64,000 nt of DNA from contig JAJTUP010000003.1 in the NCBI GenBank assembly GCA_021399435.1, positions 1,984,001-2,048,000 on the forward strand, in the 5' to 3' direction. The notes beneath the pieces were generated by a model. The model was not told the DNA's origin. It did not search any database and saw nothing but the letters and a program-made list of their open reading frames with translations. This DNA is from Diaporthe sp. PMI_573 (lineage: Eukaryota; Ascomycota; Sordariomycetes; Diaporthales; Diaporthaceae). A program made the position numbers and the translations under genes. Below, one piece after another: positions 11,901 to 24,441 of the stretch (positions are counted from its first letter, which is position 1; every line of letters starts with the position of its first letter).

Positions 11901-14900
11901 GGCTGTACGAGGACCGGATTAGGCAGAAGGTGGAATGGGTCGAACACGGCCATGAGATCGCCGAATACCGGTATTTCTTCGTACAGCATCTCGTTGTTAG
12001 CATCATGCGCAACATCCCCAAGATTTTCGACTGCTCTGCCTTCGACGTATTCGTCAACGAGGAGCACCTCCCCGTCGTGGTCCTGGAGTCGACTTCAGCT
12101 TCAACAGCCCCGGCAACGAATGGCGGCCCACCGCGGCAACTAGACACCGCACTCTTGGACTCTCTATCCGAAAGATGCATGGACGTTCTGATGCAGGAGC
12201 ACCATCTGCGCGTGTACTGTGTGCTGATTACCGCACCGACCTCACTCCCCAGAGTCCTGAAGAACGGCCGTAGGGAGATCGGAAACATGCTCTGTCGGAA
12301 GGAGTTTGACCTTGGCAACCTGCCCGCCGTGCACGTCAAGTTTGGTGTCGAGCACGCTGTTCTGAACCTGCCTATCGGTGTCGACCCAATAGGCGGGATC
12401 TGGTCCAACATTGCTGCAGACTCTCGAGCCGAGGTATTGGGACCAGTCGATAAGCAGTACTCAGGTATCGATCGTCGCGAGGTCGTCATTGATGACCGCA
12501 CGTCTACACCACTCAATAATTTCAGGACCATTACCGACCTCATCCAGTGGAGAGTGGCAAGGCAACCCGAAGAGCTATCCTACTGTACTATTGACGCTAA
12601 AGGCAAAGAGGGCAAGGGTATCACATGGAAGAAGTTCGACACCAGGGTTGCTGCGGTAGCAATGTACCTGAAGAACAAGGTCAAGATCCGACCGAGGGAT
12701 CATGTTATACTCATGTACACGCACTCGGAGGAGTTTGTCTTCGCCGTCCACGCGTGCATCAACCTCGGTGCCGTCGTTATTCCTTGCGCTCCAATGGATC
12801 AGAACCGACTGCCAGAAGACGTACCAGCATTTTTGCACCTGGTAGCAGACTACAACGTCAGGGCTGTCTTGGTTAACCAGGAAGTTGATCACCTGCTCAA
12901 GATGAAGCCAGTTTCACAGCACATCAAACAGTCTGCACAGATCCTGAAGATCAATGTGCCGCCTTGCTACAACACAACCAAGCCTCCAAAACAGAACAAC
13001 GGTCTGAGGGACCTAGGAATTACTGTGGATCCCTCGTGGATACAGTCAGGCTACCCAGTGATCATCTGGACCTACTGGACCCCCGACCAGAGGAGGCTCG
13101 CCGTGCAGCTCGGACATGACACAATCCTCGGGATGTGCAAGGTCCAAAAGGAGACTTGTCAAATGACCAGCTCTCGACCAGTGTTGGGGTGCGTGCGGAG
13201 TACTACGGGCTTGGGCTTCATCCATACCTGCCTCATGGGGATCTACATCGGCACACCCACGTACCTGCTATCACCTGTGGAATTCGCACAGAACCCCATC
13301 TCTCTGTTCATGATTCTTTCACGGTACAAGGTCAAGGACACGTATGCCACGCCTCAAATGCTTGACCATGCGATGGCTCTCATGCCAGGGAAGGGATTCA
13401 CGCTGCATGAGATGAAGAACATGATGATTTCGGCGGAAAGCCGGCCGCGGATCGATGTGTTCCAGAAAGTGCGGTTACACTTTGCTGCGACTGGCCTTGA
13501 CCGCACTGCCATCAATACGGTGTACTCTCACGTACTCAACCCGATGATTGCATCCCGCTCGTACATGTGCATCGAGCCGATCGAGCTCTGGCTCGATACC
13601 AAGGCTCTTCGGCGTGGTCTAGTTATTCCTACGGACCCCGAGGCAGACCCCAAGGCTCTCCTTCTCCAGGACTCCGGCATGGTCCCAGTCTCCACGCAGA
13701 TTGCAATTGTCAACCCGGAAAGCCGCCTGCTTTGTTGCGATGGTGAGTATGGTGAGATCTGGGTCGACTCCGAGGCCTGCGTCAAAGGCTTCTACGGCTC
13801 CAAGGACATTTTCGACGCCGAGAGATTCGACGGCCGCACGCTTGATGGAGATCCGAGTATCAGCTACGTCAGGACCGGTGACCTCGGATTTCTTCACTGT
13901 GTTAGCAGACCTATCGGTCCAGGTGGCGCACAGGTCGACATGCAGGTCTTGTTCGTATTGGGAAGCATTGGTGAAACGTTTGAAATCAATGGGCTAAGCC
14001 ACTATCCCATGGATATTGAGACATCAGTGGAGAAGAGTCACAGGAACATTGTCCCTGGAGGCTGGTGAGTCGCCCACCCGATTCTAGAGTCATGGTACTT
14101 GATGTGCTAACAATTAATCAACTAGCGCTGTCTTCCAAGCCGGCGGTCTTGTAGTCGTGGTTGTGGAGGTCAGCCGCAAAGCATACCTCGCCTCAATCGT
14201 ACCTGTTATCGTCGACTCTATTCTCAACGAACACCAGATCATCGTTGACATCGTCGCATTCGTTTCAAAGGGCGATTTCCCCCGCTCTCGCCTCGGCGAG
14301 AAACAGCGTGGCAAGATCCTCGCGGGCTGGGTGTCCCGCAAGATGAGAACAATAGCACAATTCGCCATCAGGGATTCGTCGACTGGTCTGGGTAACGGCG
14401 AGGGTGACGCGAACCAGGAGGCTCACCGGGCTAGCTATGGTAGCCATCGAAGCAGCAGTGGCGCGCAGATCGGCCTGGCCTCTGTTGGTAGCACTCTGCG
14501 GAATGTCGAACCAGCTCCGCAGATTCTCGAACAGCGAGAATTGGAGTCACAGCTTGAGCGCATCTCTGCGATTCCATCGGGGGCACATGCCAACTACGGC
14601 CAAGCACCGGGGGAGAATGGACATGGCAATGGCCGTGACCAGATGACGCCCACAGGACCATCCGCACCGCAGGCACATGGCTTTGACCTGCCCGACTTCG
14701 GCCAGTTTGAAAACGACGACAGACCGGGATCTGGTCCACAGCCCGGCATGCACCAGCAGACACCTGAGATTCGACTACCCGAGTTCCAAGGCGTGGACTG
14801 GAGAGGCCACATGCACCCATCACATGGGCCGGTCGGGCACGCACGCAACCCGTCTATACAGAACGAGGAGGACTGGACGGCTGACGCGATTGCCTCGATG

Positions 14901-14942
14901 AATCTTGCCGATCGCGGTGATCATGGCGGAAGGGGCTACTAG
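8972..14942 (+). CDS. CPS1: CPS1/DIP2-type protein with DMAP1-binding motif and two AMP-binding domains
   Basis: Four exons: 8972-9034, 9276-9298, 9490-14064 and 14126-14942, giving 1,825 residues with frame preserved. Introns start GTATGT, GTACGT and GTGAGT and end CTAG, TTAG and CTAG. The N-terminus (SPELQDRLEELDKELEEGD then GYQKRRTQLLSQYG) is the DMAP1-binding motif of DIP2-like proteins. A Ser/Pro-rich linker follows to about residue 260. The first adenylate-forming domain runs about 280-900 (A3-like loop near FSRAPTGDLRGVVLSH) and the second about 1040-1640. The tail contains AVFQAGGLVVVVVEV and ends in a disordered Gly/His-rich region. Neither domain keeps a canonical ATP-binding P-loop, as is usual in this family, so acyl-CoA ligase activity is uncertain. 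In plant-pathogenic fungi, CPS1 homologues are known as general virulence factors. The start has a good context (CACC before ATG). The symbol follows family resemblance only. Confidence 0.9.
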
Positions 14943-15599
14943 GGATGGCGCCCTTCGGCTACGTCGGATACTCGTTACTAGGAGCATGTCTGGTGGTAAG
15001 GGGTTGGGTTACAGAGCTGTGCGGGTAGCACCTTGTCTCGAACATTTCTACATACACCAACGCACTCGTATGTGTACTAATTGCATGGCGTCGGCTTTCC
15101 CATTTCCTTCTCTTTATAATCTTCTTGGTGTTGGTACCATAACGATAGCCACTGGACATCGCTGAGCACGTGTTTTTGTTTTATGTCTTGGAAATTCAGG
15201 GTGCACGCGAATCTGAAGGGATGAATGGACGAACGATGACGCATGACCTCCCACTAACTTCGCACCATGCACCTGCTGCATTTGCACCTGGAACCTGGAA
15301 AAGTTGAAGATGAGTCCACGGATTGTCTTGGGATAGACATACGGGCTTTTTTACATACTACATATAAAGGTGCCGCGTCGTCTTGCCAAGTAATAGTCAT
15401 AAAGATGTCTTGTTTTCGTTCCCCCAGTACATAGAGACGCTTGTCCGGTCATTGCCGGACCCGATGGCGGCCCGGCTTGGACTGCGGAAAATACTAATGC
15501 GACATCCAACTGTGATTTCTTCGTCCTTTTTGCCCAGGAATCATGACCCCTACATGACCAAACTTCCGGCACGGCTGAAGACAGGAGTTGTTGCTCTGC
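14943..15599. other. Intergenic, 3' flank of the CPS1/DIP2 gene
   Basis: Probable 3' UTR of the upstream gene and the far end of the convergent pseudogene. No coding sequence was recognised. Confidence 0.45.
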
Positions 15600-18076
15600 G
15601 GTCCGAGACATGATGACCAGTGTCTAGAGGTTTGTGCCCAATCCTGGCGTATCCCAGATGATGAGCTCCACTTGAGTTTCTTCCATCGACCCGGTGTCCG
15701 CGTTTACAACATAAGGCACAGCTCCCATTGTCATATGCGGCTGTATTTCTTAGTAAGTGGCCGGGCAAGTCGAGCCCCGATCGACGATTGTTGGGAGTGG
15801 GGGTCAGTTGTGGACAGGTCTTACTTTTGCAGGGGAGTTGTTTTGGATGAATCGCCTAAGGAGTACAAGCGTCTCAGCGCGGCCAACCGAGTATCTGTGA
15901 ACAACAGTCACTGACCAAATGAGGGATGTCTTGCCACAGAGCGGCTCTCCAACGACTAGCACGGTAGTAGATTGGTAATGGCCGGGGATTTTGGTGTCGT
16001 TGCAACTGTTGCCGGCGAATCCGTTCTCTGAGGTTGATCTAAATGTTAGCACAAACCTGACCAAGCTGTCTTTATCGCTAGGTACTGGCCGAAGAATACT
16101 GTATTGATTCTGTACATTCTGGTTCTGCTGTCTTATGCGTCCAAGGACACACGGTCCTGAAACCATGCCCAAAAATCGTCGATTGCTGCATCCTCTCGAC
16201 CGGTCTTGCTTTGCTGAGAATTGATTGAATCAGATGACAGCATCTGTCAGCTAACCTCGGCTTCAGCCACAGGATGGCCATCGTATCGATTGAAACGGGC
16301 CTCGAAAATTGTTTGGGCCGCCTTCTTTGGCGACAGCCATTCCACCGGCGCTTGATCGATACCAGGCCTTAACTGATAGTCACGTCCTCTGACAGACTCC
16401 ACCAGACTGGATACTTCGAGGTTTTCCAAGGAGATATCTTGGCCAGGTGTTAGGCCATCACCCTGTTGCCAGCCCGAAGCCGGCTCTGGAGCAGCACATA
16501 CGCCGTTTCGCAGGCATGAACGAGTCATGATGACCGAGACGTTGGGTGGCGTGGGAGAGCGCTGCTCAGCTGAAGTGTTGCCTTCCAACGGAATTGTCAA
16601 GTATGTCTGTGTCTCAGTCACAGTTCGACTCACGGCGCTTCCCAGACCGTCGAAATTAATGGAATGCGGCTCTTCATCCCATGGCATTTCGTAGGGGTCT
16701 GGGAGAGCATCTAGATGTGAATAAGGATGAGGAACTTGGTCTTGGAGCTTGATCCTACTAGCTGCCGGCCCGAGACCCCTGAACATTCCTTCAATGTAGA
16801 GAGATTGGATGCCCCGCTGGCGAAACTCGGGTCTTGCACCTTACTGTGTGCGAGCAAAAGTCTCAAAGCTTCCTCATCCACTGTATTGTTCTCGGACCGG
16901 CAAATGGCGATCATGAGATCAAGTGCTCTCTCCAGGCCTGGGCATCCGCGAGGGCCTTGCTCGCGATATGAACTTGATGCAATTTTTAGCGTAAATACGC
17001 GCCTGTACTGTGTCTCCCAATTTGAGGAGTATTGCGGCCAGACTCTGGGCCTCATCGAGGTAGCGACCAGATCTCTCAAACGAATGTCTCGACAAAATAG
17101 CGAGTCGCTCCATTGTGACTTCTTTCGCCTTTTCTAACTTTCTCTGTTGTGCGTAGGTATTCAGTAGTGCTTGCGATACTGATAATCTGAGGTCAGCGTC
17201 AAAATGGCATGATCCGTGTTGGTTCAATCCAGTCAAGCCGTTTCTGAGCATCTTCTCGGCTGCCTCGAAGCTGCGGGATAGCGGCTCTGTCTCCCCTTTC
17301 GCAAGCTGTAAATGCACGATCTCGGCCTCCATCTCACCGTCCGAGTCTCAGTCCTCTACCATGTGTGTGGAGAAGGCGATACTAACAATATCGCCACCAT
17401 GCACAACCCCTGTGGCCGCACAAGCCTCGACGTTTCGAATATAGGCAGGCTCCACGGCTTCATCTGCTTCATCGTAGACGCTGGGATTCGGAGGTAAAAC
17501 GCCGTTGAAGTCTGAGGGTGCGCTTGTGGAAGTCCTGCCGTCTGATCCAACAATTGTCGACGCAGAAGAGACAACTTCTGAAGCCGCTCTTCTATTACTC
17601 GCAGGGCTTCAAAAGGTCCTCATGACCTTCCTTCTCATCTTAAGAAAGTAGAGCTACCTCAAGGTACTCAACTTGCAGGAAATTTAGGTCGGCTGAGAAG
17701 TACGACTTTGGTATGGACGTACGCGAAGCCTCAGTGATCAAGAAAACAATGATCGACATTAAATCCAACTTTACTTCTGAATGGGCCTTGACCTGTTCGA
17801 ATACTTCGTGGCAGTGGCTGTGAAATATCATCGAGCTAGCGCTGCATACACGAGCCCTTGACTAGGACTCAACACGCTTACCTCGCCTCTCACAGTTACT
17901 TCAGCTCGTATCAGCTGTTCCTCCTCCCACGCCACCCGAAGTGCATTGTTTCAGACCGCGCGATGGCATACAGAGCTCGGCCCAGCCGCTCCTCTATGGC
18001 ACTTTTCGAATGATACCGAATCAACCTTTAGCTCGTACCCCGATCTTTTTATTGGAACACTGCTCGTCAAGGCCAT
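15600..18076 (-). pseudogene. Decayed multi-exon gene ending in a Ras/Rho-like GTPase domain
   Basis: Coding remnants run along the minus strand in consistent order, broken by frameshifts and stops. A likely start at 18076 (MALTSSVPIKRSGYELK) loses frame within 30 codons and resumes as EERLGRALYAIARSE. After a second shift (ALRVAWEEEQLIRAEVTVRG) there is a GTAAGC donor at about 17881, and an exon from about 17819 downward (VFEQVKAHSEVKLDLMSI). A stop and another shift near 17640 precede VIEERLQKLSLLRRQLL. Helical, possibly TPR-like sequence occupies 17332-16919 (LLNTYAQQRKLEKAKEV). A less conserved linker lies at 16786-16247. The end is GTPase-like: P-loop VLVVGEPLCGKTSLI, a probable 60-base intron, RFIQNNSPA, a second intron, then VELIIWDTPGLG followed by a stop codon. 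The later G4/G5 motifs are missing. It could be two adjacent dead genes rather than one fusion. Confidence 0.6.
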
Positions 18077-18220
18077 GGCTAAGCTGGGCTAAGCGCGCCT
18101 GACCTCGCGCGTGAGGGGATTTACGTCTGCAAGATATGTCACCAGCGTATCTTTGCTTCCTCGAGGCTACATTCGAGCTTGTAGCTGGAGACCCAGAAGG
18201 TTGGGTGATGTTGCCTGTGT

Positions 18221-18298
18221 GCTTTCCTCTCTCTCTCTCCCTCTCTCTCTCTCTCTCTCCCTCTCTCTCTCCCCCCCCCCTCTCTCTCTCTCTCTCCA
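18221..18298. repeat. (CT)n microsatellite
   Basis: An almost pure CT/TC dinucleotide tract interrupted by a C-run near 18270. The predicted peptides of Ser/Leu or Arg/Glu repeats here are translation artefacts. Confidence 0.95.
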
Positions 18299-20591
18299 CA
18301 CCTTTTACCATCACCATGGCTGGGCATTGAGATCTCGACGATGGCAATTGTTGTGAATACACTGAGATGGACTCCAGGTGCCTGTTCTTGTAGAAGTGCC
18401 GGGTCACTACTGGCCTTGTCCGAGGGGGGGGGATGCTGCGAGGCTCGCAATCGAAAGAGCCCCGGGGAAACTTTTCTGAAGAGGGAATACTTGGACAGAG
18501 TAGAAAGTTGGAAGAACTTCAAGAAACAGCTCATTCTCTACGTGCTTCTTCTACCCTATAGAGCCACGAAAAACTATATTACTCTCTGGTGCCTTTACTC
18601 CGGGAATTTTACACTGCGTCCCGGCAGCTGTCGTGCCGTGAGAGTTTGGGCCGTATGCTTCGGACGTGACCGCAGGCTTGGTGTAGTCTTGAGCTTAATT
18701 ATGTTCCGGTATCCACCCAAAGTAAGCTGACTATCGTATTGAATGATTGTCTCATTCTATGTATATAGAGAGACATACGATCTTTGACCAACCTATTCCC
18801 AAGTCATGTACGGGATGTTATGCCATCACATATTAGATCCTTCTGATTTCGGGCAATTTGAAGGCCTGAGTCACATGACGAAGGCATTTTGACGGTGCCT
18901 GACGGCGTCAGACTAGGTTGAGCTCGTGTCTCGCGATGGCTTCCACCTTGACGGGTTGACAACACTGGCATAAATAGACTAGGCACGGCTCAACACTAAG
19001 ACTTGCAGTACAAAATATTGGCTTCTGGGGGAACACTGGTTTGCAGAAGATTGGAAAGTCACCATCTGAAGCCTTGCACAGCGAACCTCACTGTAATCAT
19101 TAATTAAGATACGTTGTCTCTTGTCCTTATAGGACACTTATTGTCATCTAGGCTTAGTAGAGGAACTTAAATAACACAACTAGCCTTTATAGATCCTTCT
19201 TTGCCTACCTTACTCGCGTGGCATGAGGACATTCGGTCCAAGAGAAGTATGTAGAAAGGCCGTATGGATTTGAGTCACCATGGGAAGACTCGGAAGCACT
19301 GCAAACTTCACGTAAACCTCTTTCAGCTAGAATTGATACCGAAGAACAACTTCTTGTTGGTGTCTAGACCACGATCTGAGGTTTACTGATCTCTGCATAT
19401 GCACTTCATCCTCTGGCACTTGTAGAATATAAGGAAGACAGAACTAAAATAAGCACATACGGCCATAGATACAGGAAAATACGGGATCCCGTCCGCTCTC
19501 CCATAGTCAAGCCTGTGATCGATAGACTTCTCGTCGCCGCCGTATTAGCCCCCTACCCCGTGGCCACGGAGGACAGCCGGCCGCGCCAAGCCCGGCCTCC
19601 GGGGCCTGCCCACCGTTTCCCTACCGTACACAGCGTCGCCCGCCCAGCCCGCCCATCCAGGCCTGGCTATGCCCGCCCGCCCAGATTGAGGCCTCCTCTG
19701 CTATACAGACACCCCCTCCTTCACGACGGCCTCATCTTGTGGTCCCACGCTGCCCTCGTGTTATCACGGCCCTCACGCACGCCCCGGGCTGCCCGCGGCC
19801 CCTGTATTGGTTGGCTGGCTCCTCCTCATCAGCCGGACGGGGCACAGTAGTCCCAATAGTTGCGGTCTTACAGCTAGCGGCCAAGTGGCTCGGGTTTATC
19901 TTCTTTTCTTTTCTTTCTGCTCGTCAGACTGCGGTTTTCTATATATTATAAATAAACTTACGTACTATGCTCTAAACCACAGTCTTACAGTACTCTCTAA
20001 AAGCATTAAGTAGACATCTGGTAGACCAGCATTTTTAAATAAAATCTCCTGTATTAAAGAGGACATAAAACTACTGGCACATTAGAAACGCGATTAGGTT
20101 TTGTAGAGATAAACGCTATTATATGCCAGCTACTACAGCCCTATTAGAAGTATGCAATATATATACCTCTACCGGTAATAAAGTTATAGCCTTAACAAAG
20201 CTTAGATACCGCAGCTGCGTGCTTACTTGTAATATACCTGCAGGCAGGCACTGTACCCTAGTAGGTGCTGGGACACTTTAACAGTTAATACCAACCAGCA
20301 ACTAGAGTATTCTTACTCCTAGGCCGGACAATCTACGGGAGTCATTCTTTCGCACTAAGGTATGTAGCCAGATCCTTAATTAAGATACAACAACCTCTCA
20401 AGATATAATCGCGAGGGTGTATAACTTAGGGTAACCTTGTCACGCAACTATACCACCCAGGAGACACTATGCCTACCTATTATTAGACACTTGCTGTTAA
20501 GTAAACCTTAGCAATATGCCCCCGCGTTTCTTGCCTCCGAAATACCTTGTCTACTTACACGCCTCCGTGTATAAATATAAATAGTACAATA
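18299..20591. other. Intergenic; GC-rich patch, then the edge of the AT-rich block
   Basis: No gene was recognised. From 19,510 to about 19,860 the sequence is strikingly GC-rich (runs of GCCCGCCC, GGCCTCC). It then becomes AT-rich within about 100 bases, marking the left edge of the transposon block. The stretch around 19,890-20,030 (TATATATTATAAATAAAC, then CTTACAG repeats) resembles the promoter and end of a decayed LTR, but no partner was found. Confidence 0.4.
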
Positions 20592-22916
20592 ACGTGGTTC
20601 ACCAGTCAGTGGGTCATACCAGTCAGTGGGACACTTTTACTAACTTAACCAACTTTTACCAACCCCAGCACCCACCAGGTACCAAAGGGTTAGTTAAAAT
20701 TAGCACCAATTGGTGCCAACTACTTCAAATTCCTTATTTTCAATTAATTCGGTCAATTTAGAGGTATGGTGGTATTACAATACCAGTCTGAAAGTTTAAA
20801 GTTTTAGTAGGCGGCTTTGTTTTTGGTATAGATCGCGTCTCTATTTTTCGCATTAATCTCGCATCACTCTACCTACTTAAATATCTAACACACTAGAAAT
20901 CAACAACCACTATACCAATCTACCCAAAAGAACAGAAAGTCCAACTAGCACTTTAGGCAATTAAGAACTCCAAAAAAAATCAAAAGAAACCCTTAAGTAT
21001 ACACCAGGCTACACATATCTTTAACATCCCTAGAAGTACGCTCTTCAGGAGGATGAACAACCAACACGACCACGATAAATTACACATTAACTACCATAAA
21101 CTTAACCAAATCGAAGAGCAAACGCTTGTCTAATATATTATTAAGCAAGATATACGAGGATTTCCAATACGACTTTCTAGTATAGAAGATATAGCCAACC
21201 TCCTACTAGCATTATATGATAGCAAGCCGGTTGGCAAGAACTAGGTACGATGCTTTGTAGATACACAACTAAGCTTGAAAACAAGATTCTCTCAGCCTTA
21301 TGACTACTAGAGGGCCCTCTACAAAGATCTAGAGGTTATTAGGAACTAGTTCCGGCTACTCTATAATATAATGGCTAAGTATGGGATCACAGATAACGAC
21401 TTGTATAACTTTGATAAGACAGGCTTCATGATGGGCATAATAACTGCAGCAATGGTTATTACACATGCTGATAGACAGGGAAAGGCCAAATCTATACAGC
21501 CTGGAAACCGGGAATGGGCAACAGCTATTGAGTATATCAATGCGAAGGGCTGGTGTATCCCGCCGTTTGTAATTATCCAAGGTGCCTACCACCTTACCAA
21601 CTAGACCATAGAGTCTAGCTTTCTACCAAGCTGGATTATCAAGCCTACTCCTAATAGGTGGATAGATAATGAGACTAGTCTAGAATAGATTTAGTACTTC
21701 AATAAGCATACAATCAAGTAGACAAAGGGCAAGTACTAGATACTTGTCCTGGATAAACACGAGAGCCATGTATTAGCAAAATTCAAGTAGTACTACAATA
21801 ACAACAATATTATCCCTATCAGTATACCCCCGTACTTATCTCATCTACTTCAGCCATTAGATGTTATATTATTTTCACCATTAAAGCATATATATGATGA
21901 TGAGATCAATCTCTTTATCCAGGCGTCTATTAACCACATTACTAAGTCTAAGTTCTTCATTGTGTTTAAGGCAGCTCACAACAAGGTCTTTATAGAAGAA
22001 AACATGAAATCTGGGTTTAGAGGGGCTAGTATTTCTCTATAGGACCTAGATTTTGTGATTTCCAAACTAGATATCTACCTACAAACTCTAGTACAATCCC
22101 TCCCTATATCACCAACAAAATAAGAATTATAAATACTATCCAACACCAACTAGACTATCTAGCAGTCAAGTTTTATTAAGGGCAGGATATCTACACACCA
22201 GGGCAGCTCTCCTATACCAATTATCTAGGCAGTTAAGAAGTTCACAAAGGGCATATAAGCAATAGCACATCAGATCACTCTTTTGAATAATCAGGTCTAT
22301 ATCCTTAAAAAGGCTAATATTAGGCTTACTAAGCGCTGGAGGGCTAAAAGAAGTCAGGTCTAGCTTGGAGGGGTACTTAGTATTGAGGATTCCTAGGTGA
22401 TAATTAAAGAAAAACAAAAGGGGAAGCGGCCAGCTAGTAAAATGGCTGGTAATGGCGAGGAGGTGGTCTGCAGCAGACCGTCTAAACGACGATGTAGCAA
22501 CTGTAGCAAGACTAGGCATAATGCAAGAACTTATAAGAAAGATGTAGAAGAGTCTAGTCATTCAGATTCCGAGTAAATAATAGCACATTTTCAAGCAGTC
22601 CGTGGTAGACTACCTAAATAGTTAGTCTAGCTGGTATAGATTAAGGTTAATCCTATATAGCTAAAATACTTCATTTTAGTAGGGAAGCCGATTTTCCCAC
22701 CAAAAGTCGTCTACTTTAGACTAGCACTACAGCAGTACCAACCTTTCCAAATTGACCAAATCAATTAGAAATAAGGAATTTGAAGTAGTTGGCACCAATT
22801 AGTACCAATTTTAACTAACCCTTTAGCACCTGGTGGGTGCTAGGGTTAGCAAAAGTTAATTAAGTTAGCAAAAGTGTCCCACTAACTAGTATAACCCACT
22901 GACTAGTGAACCACGT
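20592..22916 (+). mobile_element. Fot1/pogo-type DNA transposon, RIP-degenerated, long terminal inverted repeats
   Basis: The element begins ACGTGGTTCACCAGTCAGTG and ends in the inverted form (CACTGACTAGTGAACCACGT). It is flanked by TA on both sides (20590-20591 and 22917-22918), the target duplication expected of the Tc1/mariner superfamily. The inverted repeats are about 175 bases each (20592-20768 and about 22740-22916). They differ mainly by C/T and G/A changes, as expected after RIP. Two short direct subrepeats (CAGTCAGTGGG) lie at the extreme ends. The transposase frame inside is listed separately. Confidence 0.92.
20880..22576 (+). pseudogene. Fot1/pogo transposase remnant
   Basis: Order of motifs: a psq-type helix-turn-helix (SIHQATHIFNIPRSTLFRRM), a CENP-B-like second helix-turn-helix (IRGFPIRLSSIEDIANLL, then LKTRF), and the DDE_1 endonuclease. 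The longest intact piece, 21371-21604, contains KYGITDNDLYNFDKTGFMMG and GNREWATAIEYINAKGW. The three catalytic aspartates can be placed in NFDKTGF, LVLDKHESHV and LLQPLDV. The C-terminus has basic and Cys residues (KRRCSNCSKTRHNARTYKK). Many TAG/TAA stops sit where glutamine or tryptophan is expected, so the gene is dead. Fot1 transposases act by cut-and-paste at TA sites. Confidence 0.88.
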
Positions 22917-24436
22917 TAGCCTTGCAATGGTGCCTTAATTTAGTCGTTAACTCTATAGGTAGCCAAGCCGTATTGTTGCATTGCGGTACAGTATATAGTT
23001 GGTCCAACTTTATAAGCTGGCATTTCCGGGAAGAACTGCTTTGTTAGACTTGTAATACTGATTCTACCTTATGGTAGCCTGTTTTTATCGCGTCTAATGT
23101 GTAGAAAAAAGTCTAGAACCATCCCCGGAGATACTAGGGTGACCCTGATCGTTACTAAGGACGGTCCTTTTGTAGCCTCCTAATGTCTTATATATAATAC
23201 AGTATAAAATATAGATGGCGGCTACTATAAATAACCCTAAGTAGCTACTTGTAGTTTGTCTAGCCGGTTAAGAACTATATATATCTACCTATTAAATAGT
23301 AGGAATATTGTAAGCATATTGCCTTTAGATGGTAACCAGTGGCTTAATAAGGCTATTACACTAGTAATTAAATGTAGTTTAGATTATAAAAAGGCTCGAT
23401 CTCTTCCATTTCATTAGTCTGACTATAATATAGCAGAGCTCCTCTCTACTATCTAACTTAATCTACTTAATCTATTATCAAACCTAACTAATTACTATAC
23501 AATTTACTAAACCCATTAATATAGACCTTAAGGGTATTAAAGATACTTAGTATCTCTAAAACAGACTGTATACATCTTTAGGGTCATTATTCTGGTAAAA
23601 CTATAAAGAATTATCTAAGCTTCTTTAGTAGATACGCATTATTGACGCCATTTATAAGTGGCTTGAAGAATTAAAAGAACACTACAGCCGTTTTATATAA
23701 TAATATAACCGAGAGATAGAGAACTTCTATCTGCCGAACAACTATATCTACAAGTAATACGGTAATATCTACAGATATTTCGAAGCTATAAGTCCCTATC
23801 TTTTAGAGAAATTTCGGAATAAAACATATAACGGGAGCCTTGAAAAGGTAGCTAGACAGATTACTGGTAAGCTTTGGGCCGGCAACTACTATTGGTTAAA
23901 TTACTATTTAAAGCTGATTAATATAGTACTTACAAATTATAACAATTGGCTTTTCTAACTTCTTTAGCTAGTGTATAAATCTATCTGGCCCGTTACAGTA
24001 GACTAGCATAGACTTGTAAATTTTCGCTGCCGCTATAAGCGGTACAATCTAGTTCTCGGTTGCCGGCAGGGGGGGTCTTAATAGCTATTAATCCTACTTA
24101 TCGTCGTACTAATAGTTATAATAGGCTAGGTTAATACATCAATTATATACTAGTAATAATAAAAGAGCAATATATTTATTTACCAGTAACCTACTTAGAG
24201 ATAGAACACCTAGTATTAGTAATCTGATTAGGCTTAATTTAGGCACCAAGGAAACTTTACATGCTTATCTACTAGTAGAACAGATTGAGAGACGCGTCGG
24301 TTATTAGTAATTTAATATGGCAATACCTTTATATACTAGTAACCTACCTAGGTTCTTAGAAATAAATACCTACTACTAGTAATCTAACCAGGTTTAGTCG
24401 AGATAAAGAGAAGATCAAGAGGCATTGATTACCAGT
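22917..24436. other. AT-rich RIP-degraded sequence of unknown origin
   Basis: About 1.5 kb with no open frame and no recognised domain. Base composition and TAA/TAG density match the neighbouring dead transposons, so this is probably an old element too decayed to identify. Confidence 0.45.
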
Positions 24437-24441
24437 AATTT

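Noticed and set aside
18111..18534. Ser/Leu- and Arg/Glu-repeat proteins on both strands.
   Set aside because: They are translations of the CT microsatellite.
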